Part shown: positions 19,064 through 28,127 of the stretch, one piece after another
Position numbering within the stretch: the stretch's first letter is position 1
Layout: each line of letters opens with the position of its first letter
From: Sphaerisporangium krabiense
Lineage (GTDB): Bacteria > Actinomycetota > Actinomycetes > Streptosporangiales > Streptosporangiaceae
Direction of reading: 5' to 3'
Length of the DNA stretch: 64,000 nucleotides
Assembly (NCBI RefSeq): GCF_014200435.1
Contig: NZ_JACHBR010000001.1
Location: forward strand, 3,503,501 to 3,567,500
The notes under the pieces: generated by a model
Seen by the model: the letters and a program-made list of their open reading frames with translations, nothing else
The model's database searches: none
Told to the model about the DNA's origin: nothing
Made by a program: the position numbers and the translations under genes

Positions 19064-20755
19064 ATGCGCACGCTTCCCCACGCCGATCCCGGTGTTCCCG
19101 ACGCCCGCAGCCCCTTCCGATATCTGTGGTGGACGGCGCGCGGCCAGGCGGGGCCGCTGCTCGCCGGCATCGGCTTCGCCGTACTGTGGTGGCTCGCCCA
19201 GGCGCTGGTGCCCGCGGCGCTCGGCCGCGCCATCGACAGCCTGACGCAGCGGGACACCGAAGGGCTGGTCCGCTGGTCGGCGGTCATGCTCGTGCTGGGC
19301 ATGACCGCGGCCTTCGGCGGCGTCATGCGCCACCGCAGAGCCGTCTACAGCTACCTGGCCGCCGCCTACCGCACCGTGCAGGTCACCGCCCGCCAGGCCA
19401 CCCGCCTCGGCGCGACGCTCCCGAAGCTGCTCTCCACCGGCGAAGTGATCAGCGTGGGCAACTCCGACATCTCGCACATCGGCAGCGCCCTCGACATCCT
19501 CCTGCGCGGCACGGGCAGCCTGATCGCCATCGCCACCGTCACGGTGATCCTGCTCGTCACCAGCCCCGAGCTGGGCCTGACCGTGCTCATCGGCGTGCCG
19601 CTCATGGCGCTGGCCGTCGTGCCCCTGCTCCGCCCGCTGCACCGCTGGCAGCACACCCAGCGCGACCTCCAGGGCGAGCTGGCCACCCGCGCCTCCGACA
19701 TCGTCGCGGGCCTGCGTGTGCTGCGGGGCATCGGCGGCGAGCAGGTCTTCGCCGACCGCTACCGCGCGCAGTCCCAGCGGGTGCGGACGGCGGGCGTGCG
19801 CGTGGCCTCCGTCAACGCCACCCTGGACGCCGCGCAGGTCCTGCTGCCCGGCCTGCTCATCGCCTTCGTCACCTGGCGCGGCGCCCACCTCGCCCTGGAC
19901 GGCACGATCACCGTCGGCCAGCTCGTCGCGTTCTACGGGTACGCGCTGTTCCTGGTCGGCCCGCTGCGCACGCTCACCGAAATGGCCGACAAGCTCACCA
20001 AGGGCCACGTCGCCGCCCGCAGGGTCGTGCGCATCCTCTCCCTGAACCCGGAGATCACCGGCAACGCCACGGCCACCGGCACGCCCGGCGGCGACCTCGT
20101 CGACCCGTCCTCCGGCGTCACCGTGCCGCACGGCCGGTTCACGGCGCTGGTGAGCGCGGTGCCCGAGGACGCCATCGCCGTCGCCGACCGGCTCGGCCTG
20201 TACGCCGCCGCCGACGTCACCTTCGGCGGTGTCCCGCTGGCCGACCTTCCGCTGGAGGAGGTGCGGCGCCGGATCCTCGTCGCCGACAACGGCGCCAGGC
20301 TCTTCAGCGGGCCGCTGCGCGACCAGCTCGACGTCACCGGCACGGCCTCCGACGACGACCTGCGGCGCGCGCTGCACACCGCCGGCGCCGAGGACATCGT
20401 CGCGGCCCTGCCCGACGGCCTCGACGCCCACGTCGCCGAGGCCGGCCGCGAGTTCTCCGGAGGCCAGCAGCAGCGGCTGCGGCTCGCCCGCGCCCTGGTC
20501 GCCGACCCCGAGGTGCTGATCCTCGTCGAGCCCACCAGCGCCGTGGACGCCCACACCGAGGCGCGGATCGCCGACCGCCTCGGCCAGGCCAGGGCCGGGC
20601 GCACGACGCTCGTCTGCACCACCAGCCCCCTGGTCCTGGACCACGCCGACCACGTGATCTTCATGGAGGACGGCGTGGCGCGCGCCGAGGGCTCCCACCG
20701 CCACCTGCTCGCCACCCGCCGCGACTACGCCGCGACCGTGACCCGCTCGGAGTGA
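19064..20755 (+). CDS. ABC exporter half-transporter lacking Walker A (degenerate ATP site)
   Basis: 563 residues. An N-terminal six-helix exporter domain (about 20-310) precedes an ABC domain. The ABC signature is intact (FSGGQQQRLRLARALV), but no P-loop GxxGxGKS/T exists: the expected place reads VPHGRFTALVSAVPED. The Walker B Asp is replaced by Val (LILVEPTSAVD), with Glu kept. It cannot bind ATP in its own site but can supply the signature to its partner. ATG 19064 has GGAGG 3-7 nt upstream and is preferred over upstream starts. The partner gene lies 52 nt downstream. Substrate unknown; lipid, peptide or drug export is possible. Confidence 0.9.
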   Translation: MRTLPHADPGVPDARSPFRYLWWTARGQAGPLLAGIGFAVLWWLAQALVPAALGRAIDSLTQRDTEGLVRWSAVMLVLGMTAAFGGVMRHRRAVYSYLAAAYRTVQVTARQATRLGATLPKLLSTGEVISVGNSDISHIGSALDILLRGTGSLIAIATVTVILLVTSPELGLTVLIGVPLMALAVVPLLRPLHRWQHTQRDLQGELATRASDIVAGLRVLRGIGGEQVFADRYRAQSQRVRTAGVRVASVNATLDAAQVLLPGLLIAFVTWRGAHLALDGTITVGQLVAFYGYALFLVGPLRTLTEMADKLTKGHVAARRVVRILSLNPEITGNATATGTPGGDLVDPSSGVTVPHGRFTALVSAVPEDAIAVADRLGLYAAADVTFGGVPLADLPLEEVRRRILVADNGARLFSGPLRDQLDVTGTASDDDLRRALHTAGAEDIVAALPDGLDAHVAEAGREFSGGQQQRLRLARALVADPEVLILVEPTSAVDAHTEARIADRLGQARAGRTTLVCTTSPLVLDHADHVIFMEDGVARAEGSHRHLLATRRDYAATVTRSE

Positions 20756-20807
20756 TCATCGTGCTGACCGTAAGAACCCGTAGGAAACGGATGAACGGCG
20801 AACGGCC

Positions 20808-22565
20808 GTGAGCGCCGGCCGGACCATCCTGCCCGTCGCCGACCGCAGACAGGTGCGCGCCTACGCGCGGCGGCTCACCCTGAAGTACCCCGGCCGCCTC
20901 GCCCTGGCCCTCGGCCTGCACGCGCTGGCCGCCGTCTCCGGCCTGGTCGCGCCCCGCCTGCTCGGCGAACTGGTCGAGAGCGTGCGGCTCGGCACGGGCG
21001 CCGGGGTCGACACCGTCGCCCTCACGATCGCCGGGTTCGTCGTCGCGCAGGCCGTGCTGATCAGGTACGCCGTGTACGCCTCCGCGATCCTCGGCGAGAA
21101 GGTCCTGGCCGAGCTGCGGGAGGACTTCGTCGACCGCGTGCTCGCCCTGCCCCTGTCCACCGTCGAGCGCGCCGGGTCCGGCGACCTCGTCACCCGCACC
21201 TCGCGCGACGTCGACGCGCTCACCCGCACCGTCCGCCACGCCGTGCCCGAGACGTTGATCGCCCTGGTGGCGGGCGCGTTCGTGCTGGGCGCGCTGGCTC
21301 TGGCCGGCCCGTTGCTGGTGCTGCCCTCCCTCATCGCCGTCCCCCTGCTGTGGGTCGCCACCCGGTGGTACCTCAAGCGCGCCCGGGACGGCTACCTCCG
21401 CGAGAACGCCGCGTACGCCGAGATGACCGAAGGGCTCGGCGAGACCGTCGAAGGGGCGCGCACCGTCGAGGCGTTCGGCCTGCAGCACCGCCGGCACACG
21501 CGCACCGACGGCGACATCGCCCGCTCCTGGGCCGCCGAGCGGTACACGCTGGGCCTGCGTACGGCGTGGTTCCCGGCCGTGGAGATGGGCTACGTCATCC
21601 CCGTCGCGATGACCGTGCTGATCGGCGGCCTGTTCTACATCAACGGCCACGCCTCCCTGGCCGCCGTCACCGCGGCCACCCTCTACGCGCAGCAGCTCGT
21701 CGACCCGCTCGACCGTCTGCTGTCCTGGGTGGACGAGTTGCAGGTCGGCGCGGCGTCCATGGCCCGGCTGCTCGGCGTGGCCAACGTGCCCGACGACCGC
21801 AGCGCGGGCACCGGGCGCCCGAAGGGTGAAGAGATGGTCGCCGACGAGGTCCGCTACGCCTACCGGGACGGCCACGACGTGCTGCACGGCGTGTCACTGC
21901 GGGTCGCGCCGGGGGAGCGGCTGGCGATGGTCGGGCCCTCGGGCGCGGGCAAGTCGACGCTCGGGCGGCTGCTGGCCGGCATCCACGGCCCGCGGACCGG
22001 CGCCGTGACCGTCGGGGACGTCCCGCTCGTCGAACTGCCCCTGGACGAACTGCGCGGCCACGTCGCGCTCGTCACCCAGGAGCACCACGTGTTCCGGGGC
22101 ACGCTGCGCGAGAACGTGCTGATCGGCCGGCCGGACGCCGGGGACAGCGAGGTCAAGGAGTCGCTCGCGGCCGTCGACGCCTGGGAGTGGGCCGAGGCGC
22201 TGCCCGACGGCCTGGAGACCGTCGTCGGCTCCGGCGGCGTCGCCCTGTCACCCGCGCAGGCCCAGCAGATCGCGCTGGCCCGGCTGGTGCTGGCCGACCC
22301 GCACACCCTCGTGCTCGACGAGGCCACCTCGCTGCTCGACCCGCGTGCCGCACGCCACCTGGAGCGCTCGCTCGCGGCCGTCCTGCACGGGCGCACGGTG
22401 ATCGCCATCGCACACCGTCTCTACACCGCCCACGACGCCGACCGCGTCGCCGTCATCGAGGACGGCCGCATCAGCGAACTCGGCTCCCACGACGAACTCG
22501 TCGCCGCCGCCGGCCCCTACGCCGCCCTCTGGCAAACCTGGCACGGCACCCCCCACAACCCCTGA
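20808..22565 (+). CDS. ABC exporter half-transporter with intact P-loop and degenerate signature
   Basis: 585 residues. Exporter TM domain at about 25-320, ABC domain after 345. Walker A is perfect (MVGPSGAGKSTLGRLLAG), Walker B with catalytic Glu is LVLDEATSLLD, and the switch His is in IAIAHRLYTAHDAD. The signature, however, reads LSPAQAQQIALAR in place of LSGGQ. Together with the preceding gene this gives one consensus ATP site (its Walker motifs plus the partner signature) and one dead site, so the two must form an obligate heterodimer. The start at GTG 20808 has only a weak ribosome site. The gene is followed by a long repeat region. Confidence 0.92.
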   Translation: MSAGRTILPVADRRQVRAYARRLTLKYPGRLALALGLHALAAVSGLVAPRLLGELVESVRLGTGAGVDTVALTIAGFVVAQAVLIRYAVYASAILGEKVLAELREDFVDRVLALPLSTVERAGSGDLVTRTSRDVDALTRTVRHAVPETLIALVAGAFVLGALALAGPLLVLPSLIAVPLLWVATRWYLKRARDGYLRENAAYAEMTEGLGETVEGARTVEAFGLQHRRHTRTDGDIARSWAAERYTLGLRTAWFPAVEMGYVIPVAMTVLIGGLFYINGHASLAAVTAATLYAQQLVDPLDRLLSWVDELQVGAASMARLLGVANVPDDRSAGTGRPKGEEMVADEVRYAYRDGHDVLHGVSLRVAPGERLAMVGPSGAGKSTLGRLLAGIHGPRTGAVTVGDVPLVELPLDELRGHVALVTQEHHVFRGTLRENVLIGRPDAGDSEVKESLAAVDAWEWAEALPDGLETVVGSGGVALSPAQAQQIALARLVLADPHTLVLDEATSLLDPRAARHLERSLAAVLHGRTVIAIAHRLYTAHDADRVAVIEDGRISELGSHDELVAAAGPYAALWQTWHGTPHNP

Positions 22566-22568
22566 CCC

Positions 22569-23254
22569 GAGGAAAGATTCCTGCCGGCTCGGGCCGCTCC
22601 CTCCCACCCGTGCCACGCCGCCAAGGCCGCCCCTTCCCGCTTCTTTCCGCGCGGAAGGGAGGCGAGGTTTGCTGGTCGGGGTTATGTGAGCCCACCCGTG
22701 CGGCCTCGTCGTGGTGGCTCACCGCGATCCCACCCCAGAAGTACGGGCCTACGGCGGCGGGAACGACACTCCCGGCCTTCGGCGGCAGGAGCGGCATTCG
22801 CGGCCTACGGCGGTAGGAACAGCGCTTCCCCGGCCCGCGGGCTCGCGGGAGCAGTGCTGCTCGGCCTGCGGCAGGAACTGTGCTCTTGGCCTGCGCCGAG
22901 GCCGACTCTTTCCGCTTGATCTGCGCGGGAGGAAGGAGGGGTTTGTCGGTTGGGGGTGTGTGAGCCCACCCGTGCGGCCTCGTCGTGGTCGCTCACCGCG
23001 ATCCCACCCCAGAGGTGCCGGCCTTCGGCGGCAGGAACGACACCCCCGGCCTGCGGCAGGAACGACACTCCCGGCCTACGGCGGGAGGAACGACACTTCT
23101 GCCTGCGGCAAGGGCAACTGTGCTCGCGGCCTGTGGCGGAGGTAAGGCCGACTCTTCCAGCTTCATTCTGCGCGGAAGAGAAGATTGCCGGCTGGGGTGT
23201 GTGTTCCCACCCGTACCGCGCCGTCGTGGTGGCTCACCGCGATCCCACCCCAGA
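22569..23254 (+). repeat. Repeat-rich gene-free stretch with three copies of a 45-bp dispersed repeat
   Basis: No credible gene is seen here. Three near-identical 45-bp cores begin at 22691, 22965 and 23206, each starting CCCACCCGT and ending GCGATCCCACCC. Each is preceded by a G-rich segment related to GGTGTGTGAG and, further out, by GCGCGGAAG-type sequence. Between the cores are imperfect units built on GGCCTRCGGCGGNAGGAAC. Apparent ORFs across this stretch are Arg/Pro/Gly-rich artefacts present in all frames. Related copies lie elsewhere in the window. Confidence 0.85.
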
Positions 23255-23255
23255 A

Positions 23256-23640
23256 CTAGCTGGCCTACGGCGACAAGAACGGCAACCCCCGCCCTACGGC
23301 GATGAGAACCACAGGCCCCGCCCTGCAGCGATAAGAACCACCGCCCGGCCTGTGGCGACAAGAACCACAGGCCCTGCCCTACGGCGATGAGAACCACAGG
23401 CCCCGCCCTGCAGCGATAAGAACCACCGCCCCGGCCTGTGGCGATGAGAACCACAGGCCCTGCCCTACGGCGATGAGAACCACGGCCCCCGCCTTACGGC
23501 GATGAGAACCACGGCCCCCGCCTTACGGCGATAAGAACCACGGCCCCGGCCTACGGCGACTAGAACGACAGCCCCGGGCCTGCGGCGGAACCACAGTCCC
23601 GCCCTCCGGCAGAAGGAACCCTGCCCCGCCCGGCCAGGCG
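23256..23640 (+). repeat. 28-29-nt tandem repeat array (about 13 units)
   Basis: The unit is approximately GCCCTACGGCGATGAGAACC plus ACAGGCCCC, repeated head to tail with no unique spacers. Variants alternate (TACGGCGATGAG, TGCAGCGATAAG, TGTGGCGACAAG), and one three-unit block is itself duplicated, which indicates recent expansion by slippage or unequal recombination. It lies directly downstream of the last 45-bp core and ends before the peptidase gene. It contains no coding signal. Confidence 0.85.
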
Positions 23641-23713
23641 CGGCAGGGTGGGGCGGTGGCGGTCCGGGGTGTTCGCCGTCCCGGACCGCGACGTCGTTAA
23701 GGGATCAAGAGGG

Positions 23714-25777
23714 TCAGGGAGCCAGGGACTTGCGGAGGAAGTCGATTTGCAGAAGGAGGAGGTTTTCGGCGACGACCTCCTGCGGAGTCATGTGGGTGAC
23801 GCCGGAGAGGGGGAGCACGGTGTGCGGGCGGCCGGCGGCGACCAGGGCGGAGGACAAGCGGAGGGTGTGGGCGGCTACCACGTTGTCGTCGGCGAGGCCG
23901 TGGATGAGGAGTAGGGGGCGTTCGAGTTTCTCGGCGTCGGCCATCAGGGATGAGCGGTCGTACACCTCGGGGAGGTCGCGGGGGTGGCCCAGGTAGCGCT
24001 CGGTGTAGCCGGTGTCGTAGAGGCGCCAGTCGGTGACGGGGGCTCCGGCGATGGCGGCGTGGAAGACGTCGGGGCGGCGCAGGACGGCCAGGGCGGCCAG
24101 GAAGCCGCCGAAGGACCAACCCTTGATGGCCACCCGGGAGGTGTCGATGTCGTCGGGATAGATCTGGGCGACGGCCTTCAGGGCGTCGACCTGGTCGTCC
24201 AGGGCGGGGGTCGCGAGGTCGTGCAGGACCTCGCGTTCGAAGGCGGGGCCGCGGCCGGGGGTGCCGCGGCCGTCGGAGATGATCACGGCGAAGCCCTGGT
24301 CGGCGAACCACTGGGGCTCCAGGAACAGGCGGCCGGCGGCCAGGACCCGCTGGGCGTGCGGGCCGCCGTAGGGGTCCATGAGGACGGGGAGGCGGCGCGA
24401 GCCGGGGACGTGGTCGCTGGGGAACAGGACGGCGGTACGGAGCGCGCGCTCGCCGGCGCTGAGCAGCGACACCCGGGGCTCCAGCTTGGGGCGTTCGGCC
24501 ACGGAGGCGATGGACAGCCGCCGAGCGCCCGCGCGGACCTGGACGGTGGTGGCCGGCGAGGCGAGGGTCTGGCTCGCGATGAGGAGGGTGCCGCCGGCGA
24601 GCTGCCCGGAATGGACGCCCGCCTCCTCGGTGAGCGGGGAGAGCACCCCGGCCGACCACGACCACAGGTGGATCTCGGTGGGCTCGGCGCCGGCCCGGAA
24701 CAGCACCGTGTCGCCCTCCACGCCGACGACGTCACGGACCTGCAGCCGAGGCGGGGTGACGGGCGCGTCGCCGATGACGAGCCGCCGCCCGTCCTCGGAA
24801 TCGGCCACCGATACCAGGGTGCCGTCGGACAGGCGGGCGGGGACGCCGCCGACGACCTCGACCCAGGCGGGGTCGGTGGTCTCGCGCAGTAGATGGGTCT
24901 CGCCGGTGGCCGGGTCGACGGCGTAGACGCGCTGGGCCTTCTGGTCGCGGGGCATCGTGACGATCACCGGGCCTTGCGGGCCCCAGCTCGCCGTGACCAG
25001 GTACTCGTCGTCGAACGGCACCTCGACGCGCGAGCCGTCGAGCCCGAGGATCACCAGGGAGACCACGGCGTTGGCCGTCCCGGCGGCGGGATAGCCCACC
25101 GAGGCGGGCGGGCGCGCGGGGTTGGCCGGGTCGGCGATGTGCCACCGCTGGACGGGGGACTCGTCGGCACGCTCGACGAGCAGCGCCGTGCCGTCGGGCG
25201 ACCACCAGAAGCCGCGGTGGCGGTCGAGCTCTTCGGCGGCGATGAACTCGGCCAGGCCGTACGTCACGCCGGGGGCCTCGGGGGAGGCGAGCGCGCGGTC
25301 GGCGCCGCCGGCGATCTGCTGCACACGCAGGGCGCCGCCGCTGACGTAGGCGACGTGGGCGCCGTCGGGGGACAGGCGGGGGTCGATCACCGGGCCGGGG
25401 GCGTCGAGGGCGCGCACCGCGCCGGTGGCCAGCTCCACCAGGTAGAGGCCGCCGGAGAGCGCGAAGACGGCGGAGGCGAGCGCGGAGTCGGCGGCGTAGG
25501 CGACCACGCCGCCGGCCTGCTCGCGGGCGCGCTCGCGGCGGGCGCGCTCCTCGGCGGGCAGGTCTTCGTCGGCGGCGCCGAGCCCGGCCGGGTCGACGAC
25601 CAGGCGCTCGGCGCCGGAGGGAATGTCGAGCTCCCACAGGCACGTGACCGGATCGGTGCCTGAGCGGCTGCGCAGGAATGCGACGCGGCCGCCGTCAGGG
25701 GCGATCGTGAAGCCGCGGGGAACACCGAGGGTGAACCGGCGGGTCCTTGCGAAAAGGCGCGGGAAGCTCTCACTCAT
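23714..25777 (-). CDS. Prolyl oligopeptidase family serine peptidase (S9, DPP IV-like)
   Basis: 687 residues. An N-terminal beta-propeller-like domain (about 1-430) is followed by an alpha/beta-hydrolase catalytic domain. The nucleophile Ser is in KGWSFGGFLAAL, the Asp in HGLADDNVVAAH and the His in SGVTHMTPQE. The DPYGGPHAQRV segment at the domain junction is typical of S9B. No signal peptide is present, so it is probably cytoplasmic and trims short peptides at X-Pro. ATG 25777 (GAGG 6 nt upstream) is preferred to ATG 25786. It is divergent from mshB. Confidence 0.92.
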   Translation of the reverse strand: MSESFPRLFARTRRFTLGVPRGFTIAPDGGRVAFLRSRSGTDPVTCLWELDIPSGAERLVVDPAGLGAADEDLPAEERARRERAREQAGGVVAYAADSALASAVFALSGGLYLVELATGAVRALDAPGPVIDPRLSPDGAHVAYVSGGALRVQQIAGGADRALASPEAPGVTYGLAEFIAAEELDRHRGFWWSPDGTALLVERADESPVQRWHIADPANPARPPASVGYPAAGTANAVVSLVILGLDGSRVEVPFDDEYLVTASWGPQGPVIVTMPRDQKAQRVYAVDPATGETHLLRETTDPAWVEVVGGVPARLSDGTLVSVADSEDGRRLVIGDAPVTPPRLQVRDVVGVEGDTVLFRAGAEPTEIHLWSWSAGVLSPLTEEAGVHSGQLAGGTLLIASQTLASPATTVQVRAGARRLSIASVAERPKLEPRVSLLSAGERALRTAVLFPSDHVPGSRRLPVLMDPYGGPHAQRVLAAGRLFLEPQWFADQGFAVIISDGRGTPGRGPAFEREVLHDLATPALDDQVDALKAVAQIYPDDIDTSRVAIKGWSFGGFLAALAVLRRPDVFHAAIAGAPVTDWRLYDTGYTERYLGHPRDLPEVYDRSSLMADAEKLERPLLLIHGLADDNVVAAHTLRLSSALVAAGRPHTVLPLSGVTHMTPQEVVAENLLLLQIDFLRKSLAP

Positions 25778-25848
25778 GGCCCTCATCCTGCCAGGCCGGA
25801 CGGAAACCGAGATGACCCGTTCTTGGGGCTGTGGATAACCTCGAACCC

Positions 25849-26757
25849 ATGACTGACCGGCGTTTGCTGTTCGTACATGCTCACCCCGACGATGAGAGCA
25901 GTGGCACGGGGGCCACTATGGCGAAATATGCCGCCGAAGGCGCTCAGGTCACGCTCGTGACCTGCACTTTGGGGGAAGAAGGCGAGATCGTGGTGCCCGA
26001 TCTGGCACACCTCGCGGCCGACCGCGAGGACCGCCTCGGAGAGCACCGCATAGGCGAGCTGGAGGCCGCCTGCAAGGCGCTCGGCGTGGTGGACCACCGC
26101 TTCCTCGGCGGCCCCGGCCGCTGGCGCGACTCCGGCATGATGGACACCCCCTCCAACGAGAACCCGCGCTGCCTCTGGCGCGCCGACCTGGACGAGGCGG
26201 CGGGTGAGCTCGTCAAGATCATCCGCGAGGTCCGCCCGCAGGTGCTGGTCACCTACGACGAGAACGGCTTCTACGGCCATCCCGACCACATCCAGGCGTA
26301 CCGCGTGTCCTGGCGGGCCTTCGAGCTCGCCGCCGACCCCTCCTTCGGCGAGGGCGAGCCCTGGAAGATCGCCAAGTTCTACTTCACCACCATGCCGAAG
26401 TCCTCGCTGCGGCACCTCGCCGACGTCATGCGGGAGGCGGGCGTCGAAGGGTTCCCCGAGAACGTCGAGGACCTGCCGTTCGGCGCCCCCGACCAGGCCG
26501 TCACGACCGAGATCGACGCCAGGCCGCACGCCCCGGCCAAGCTGGACGCCCTGCGCGCCCACCGCTCGCAGGTGAACCTCGACGACCCGTGGTTCAAGAT
26601 CGCCGAGCGCAGGGGTGAGGACGCCATGGGCGTCGAGTACTACATCCTGGCCGCGGGCGAGCGCGGACCCGGCGCCGGACGGGGCGTCCCCGCCGAGGCC
26701 GGGGGCATCGGCGAGCCCTACGACCGTGAGGACGACCTGTTCGCGGGCATCGGCTAG
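25849..26757 (+). CDS. mshB: N-acetyl-GlcN-inositol deacetylase (mycothiol synthesis)
   Basis: 302 residues. MshB removes the acetyl group from GlcNAc-inositol in the second enzymatic stage of mycothiol synthesis. The zinc/catalytic motif is [20 protein letters not shown], with the third zinc ligand His in [25 protein letters not shown] at the extreme N-terminus and RWRDSGMM further on favour MshB over the amidase Mca. I use ATG 25849 (MTDRRLL); a GTG 18 nt earlier is possible, and neither has a clear ribosome site. The DUF6113 gene follows after 11 nt, an arrangement common in actinomycetes. Confidence 0.92.
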   Translation: MTDRRLLFVHAHPDDESSGTGATMAKYAAEGAQVTLVTCTLGEEGEIVVPDLAHLAADREDRLGEHRIGELEAACKALGVVDHRFLGGPGRWRDSGMMDTPSNENPRCLWRADLDEAAGELVKIIREVRPQVLVTYDENGFYGHPDHIQAYRVSWRAFELAADPSFGEGEPWKIAKFYFTTMPKSSLRHLADVMREAGVEGFPENVEDLPFGAPDQAVTTEIDARPHAPAKLDALRAHRSQVNLDDPWFKIAERRGEDAMGVEYYILAAGERGPGAGRGVPAEAGGIGEPYDREDDLFAGIG

Positions 26758-26768
26758 CCTTGCGAACC

Positions 26769-27236
26769 ATGGAGGAAGAGCAGGTCACGAAGGCGCCCCG
26801 GCGGCCGCGCGTGCCGTCCGCGGTCGTGGACGGCGTCGCGTACGGCCTGCTCTTCCTGTTCGGCGTCGCGTTCGGCGTCGTGTCGGGCCTGGAGCACGCC
26901 TGGCCCGTCGCCGGCGTGTTCGCGCCGGTCCCGATCCTCCTGTCGGTGGTGCTGTTCGTGCTGCTGTACGGCTTCGGGCGGCTCATGGGCTCCCGGGTGG
27001 GCGCGTTCGTGCCCGGCCTCGGCTGGATGTTCGTGGTGATGGTCTTCTCGCTGCCGCGCCGGGAGGGCGACCTGCTGATCGCGGGCAACGTCCCGGGTTA
27101 CTCCTACCTGGCCTGCGGGGCCATCGCGGTGGTGGCCGCCGTGCTGCTCATTCCGTCGTCGGGCTCGTGGCTGCTGCGCGAGAGACCGTACGGCAAGACC
27201 AGGCGCATGAATATATCGGGTGAAATGTCCGCATAG
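26769..27236 (+). CDS. DUF6113 family membrane protein
   Basis: 155 residues with four TM helices and a short basic N-terminus (KAPRRPRVPSA). The helices span about 18-42, 50-72, 82-100 and 118-140, and the tail is RERPYGKTRR. The family is defined by sequence only. It is a regular neighbour of mshB in actinomycetes, which suggests a shared transcript but not a known function. ATG 26769 lies inside a good context; an upstream TTG is less likely. Confidence 0.82.
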   Translation: MEEEQVTKAPRRPRVPSAVVDGVAYGLLFLFGVAFGVVSGLEHAWPVAGVFAPVPILLSVVLFVLLYGFGRLMGSRVGAFVPGLGWMFVVMVFSLPRREGDLLIAGNVPGYSYLACGAIAVVAAVLLIPSSGSWLLRERPYGKTRRMNISGEMSA

Positions 27237-27245
27237 GCTGGCCGC

Positions 27246-27800
27246 GTGCACCAGTCAGCCGCCGAACACCCCGAGGACGCCGAGGGAAACGCGGGCGACG
27301 CCGCCCGCACGCCGTCCCCCCTGGACGAAGTCACGTTCCGCAAGGTCGTGGGCCGCTTCCCGACCGGCGTGACCATCGTCACCACCCTGTCCGGCGGCGT
27401 GGACCACGCGATGACGGTGAGCTCCTTCGCCTCGCTCTCGCTGGATCCGCTGCTCGTGCTGATCTGCGTCGAGAAGATCGCGCGCTTCCACGACGCGGTG
27501 CTGGACGCGGGCGTCTTCGGCGTCTCGATCCTGGGCGAGGACGGCGAGGAGGCGTCCCGCGCGTTCGCCCGGCGCGGGCGCACGCTGGAGGGCCAGTTCG
27601 ACCGCTGGTCGCACCGCCGGGGCACGCTGGGCCTCGCGCTGTTCGACGCCGCCGTGGCCACGCTGGAGTGCCGCACCACGGCCGTACACGACGGAGGCGA
27701 CCACTCGATCGTGGTCGGAGGCGTGGTGTCGGCCCGCATGTTCAGGGCCGTCCCGCCGCTCGTCTACGAGCAGGGCCGTTACCGCCGCATGGCCCCCTGA
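27246..27800 (+). CDS. Flavin reductase-like FMN-binding protein
   Basis: 184 residues. A single flavin-reductase domain starts after a ~25-residue acidic leader. Typical segments are FRKVVGRFPTGVTIVT, the FMN-loop MTVSSFASLSLDPLLVLICV, and FGVSILGEDGEEASRAFA. It probably uses NAD(P)H to reduce FMN for a partner monooxygenase, or acts as a free reductase. No monooxygenase is adjacent. GTG 27246 is 9 nt after the DUF6113 stop, so it may be co-transcribed with mshB. Confidence 0.88.
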   Translation: MHQSAAEHPEDAEGNAGDAARTPSPLDEVTFRKVVGRFPTGVTIVTTLSGGVDHAMTVSSFASLSLDPLLVLICVEKIARFHDAVLDAGVFGVSILGEDGEEASRAFARRGRTLEGQFDRWSHRRGTLGLALFDAAVATLECRTTAVHDGGDHSIVVGGVVSARMFRAVPPLVYEQGRYRRMAP

Positions 27801-27860
27801 CCACCCGTTTCCTCGTCTCGGGGGACAATCGAGGCATGCGACACATTCGGCTGTGAATAG

Positions 27861-28010
27861 GGGCCCCAGTATGCGGGGCTCCATCTGGAGAGCGGGGACG
27901 CGCGCGATAGACGCTTACGGGCGGAAGCGTGCGGCGGCCCAGGACGGAGGAGAGCGCCGCCGGGAGGTAGGACCCGGCTACGCATCCGGGAGGACGCGAG
28001 GATACCTCCC
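27861..28010 (+). ncRNA. Candidate structured RNA or leader upstream of metallo-hydrolase gene
   Basis: The 327-nt gene-free gap 27801-28127 contains consecutive perfect stems: GCTCC/GGAG (27878-27890), ACGCTT/AAGCGT (27911-27930), GGCGGC/GCCGCC (27933-27961), and GGGAGGTA/TACCTCCC (27962-28010), the last with an inner CCCGG/CCGGG stem (27973-27990). This density is unusual even at high GC. The segment ends 118 nt before the ATG of the next gene, which has its own strong ribosome site. It does not match a riboswitch class I can identify, and no credible small ORF explains it. Confidence 0.4.
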
Positions 28011-28127
28011 AGGGCCGAGGCATGTTTCGCGCTCACGGGGGATCATCACATCAGAGTGGTCAAAGCTTCCATTGCCACCTCATGGGACTTGACGCACCTC
28101 CCACTCGCTCATGAACAGGAGGGTCGA

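Noticed and set aside
18691-20811. Long open reading frames of several hundred codons antisense to or out of frame with the ABC exporter (and similar ones across sdh, the peptidase and the cassette)
   Set aside because: At this GC content third-position bias opens long shadow frames; their translations are Arg/Gly/Pro/Ala/Val-rich without domains, while the opposite frame has clear family motifs.
22736-23640. CRISPR-like appearance of short GC repeats
   Set aside because: Units are contiguous and degenerate, there are no unique spacers of constant length, and no cas genes occur in the window.
27878-27900. Possible glycine riboswitch (GGAGAG)
   Set aside because: The other conserved glycine-aptamer segment (CCGAAGG) is absent and the downstream gene is not glycine-related.
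27853-28092. 79-codon ORF before the metallo-hydrolase gene
   Set aside because: Arg/Gly-rich composition, no ribosome site, and the DNA is better explained by the consecutive hairpins.
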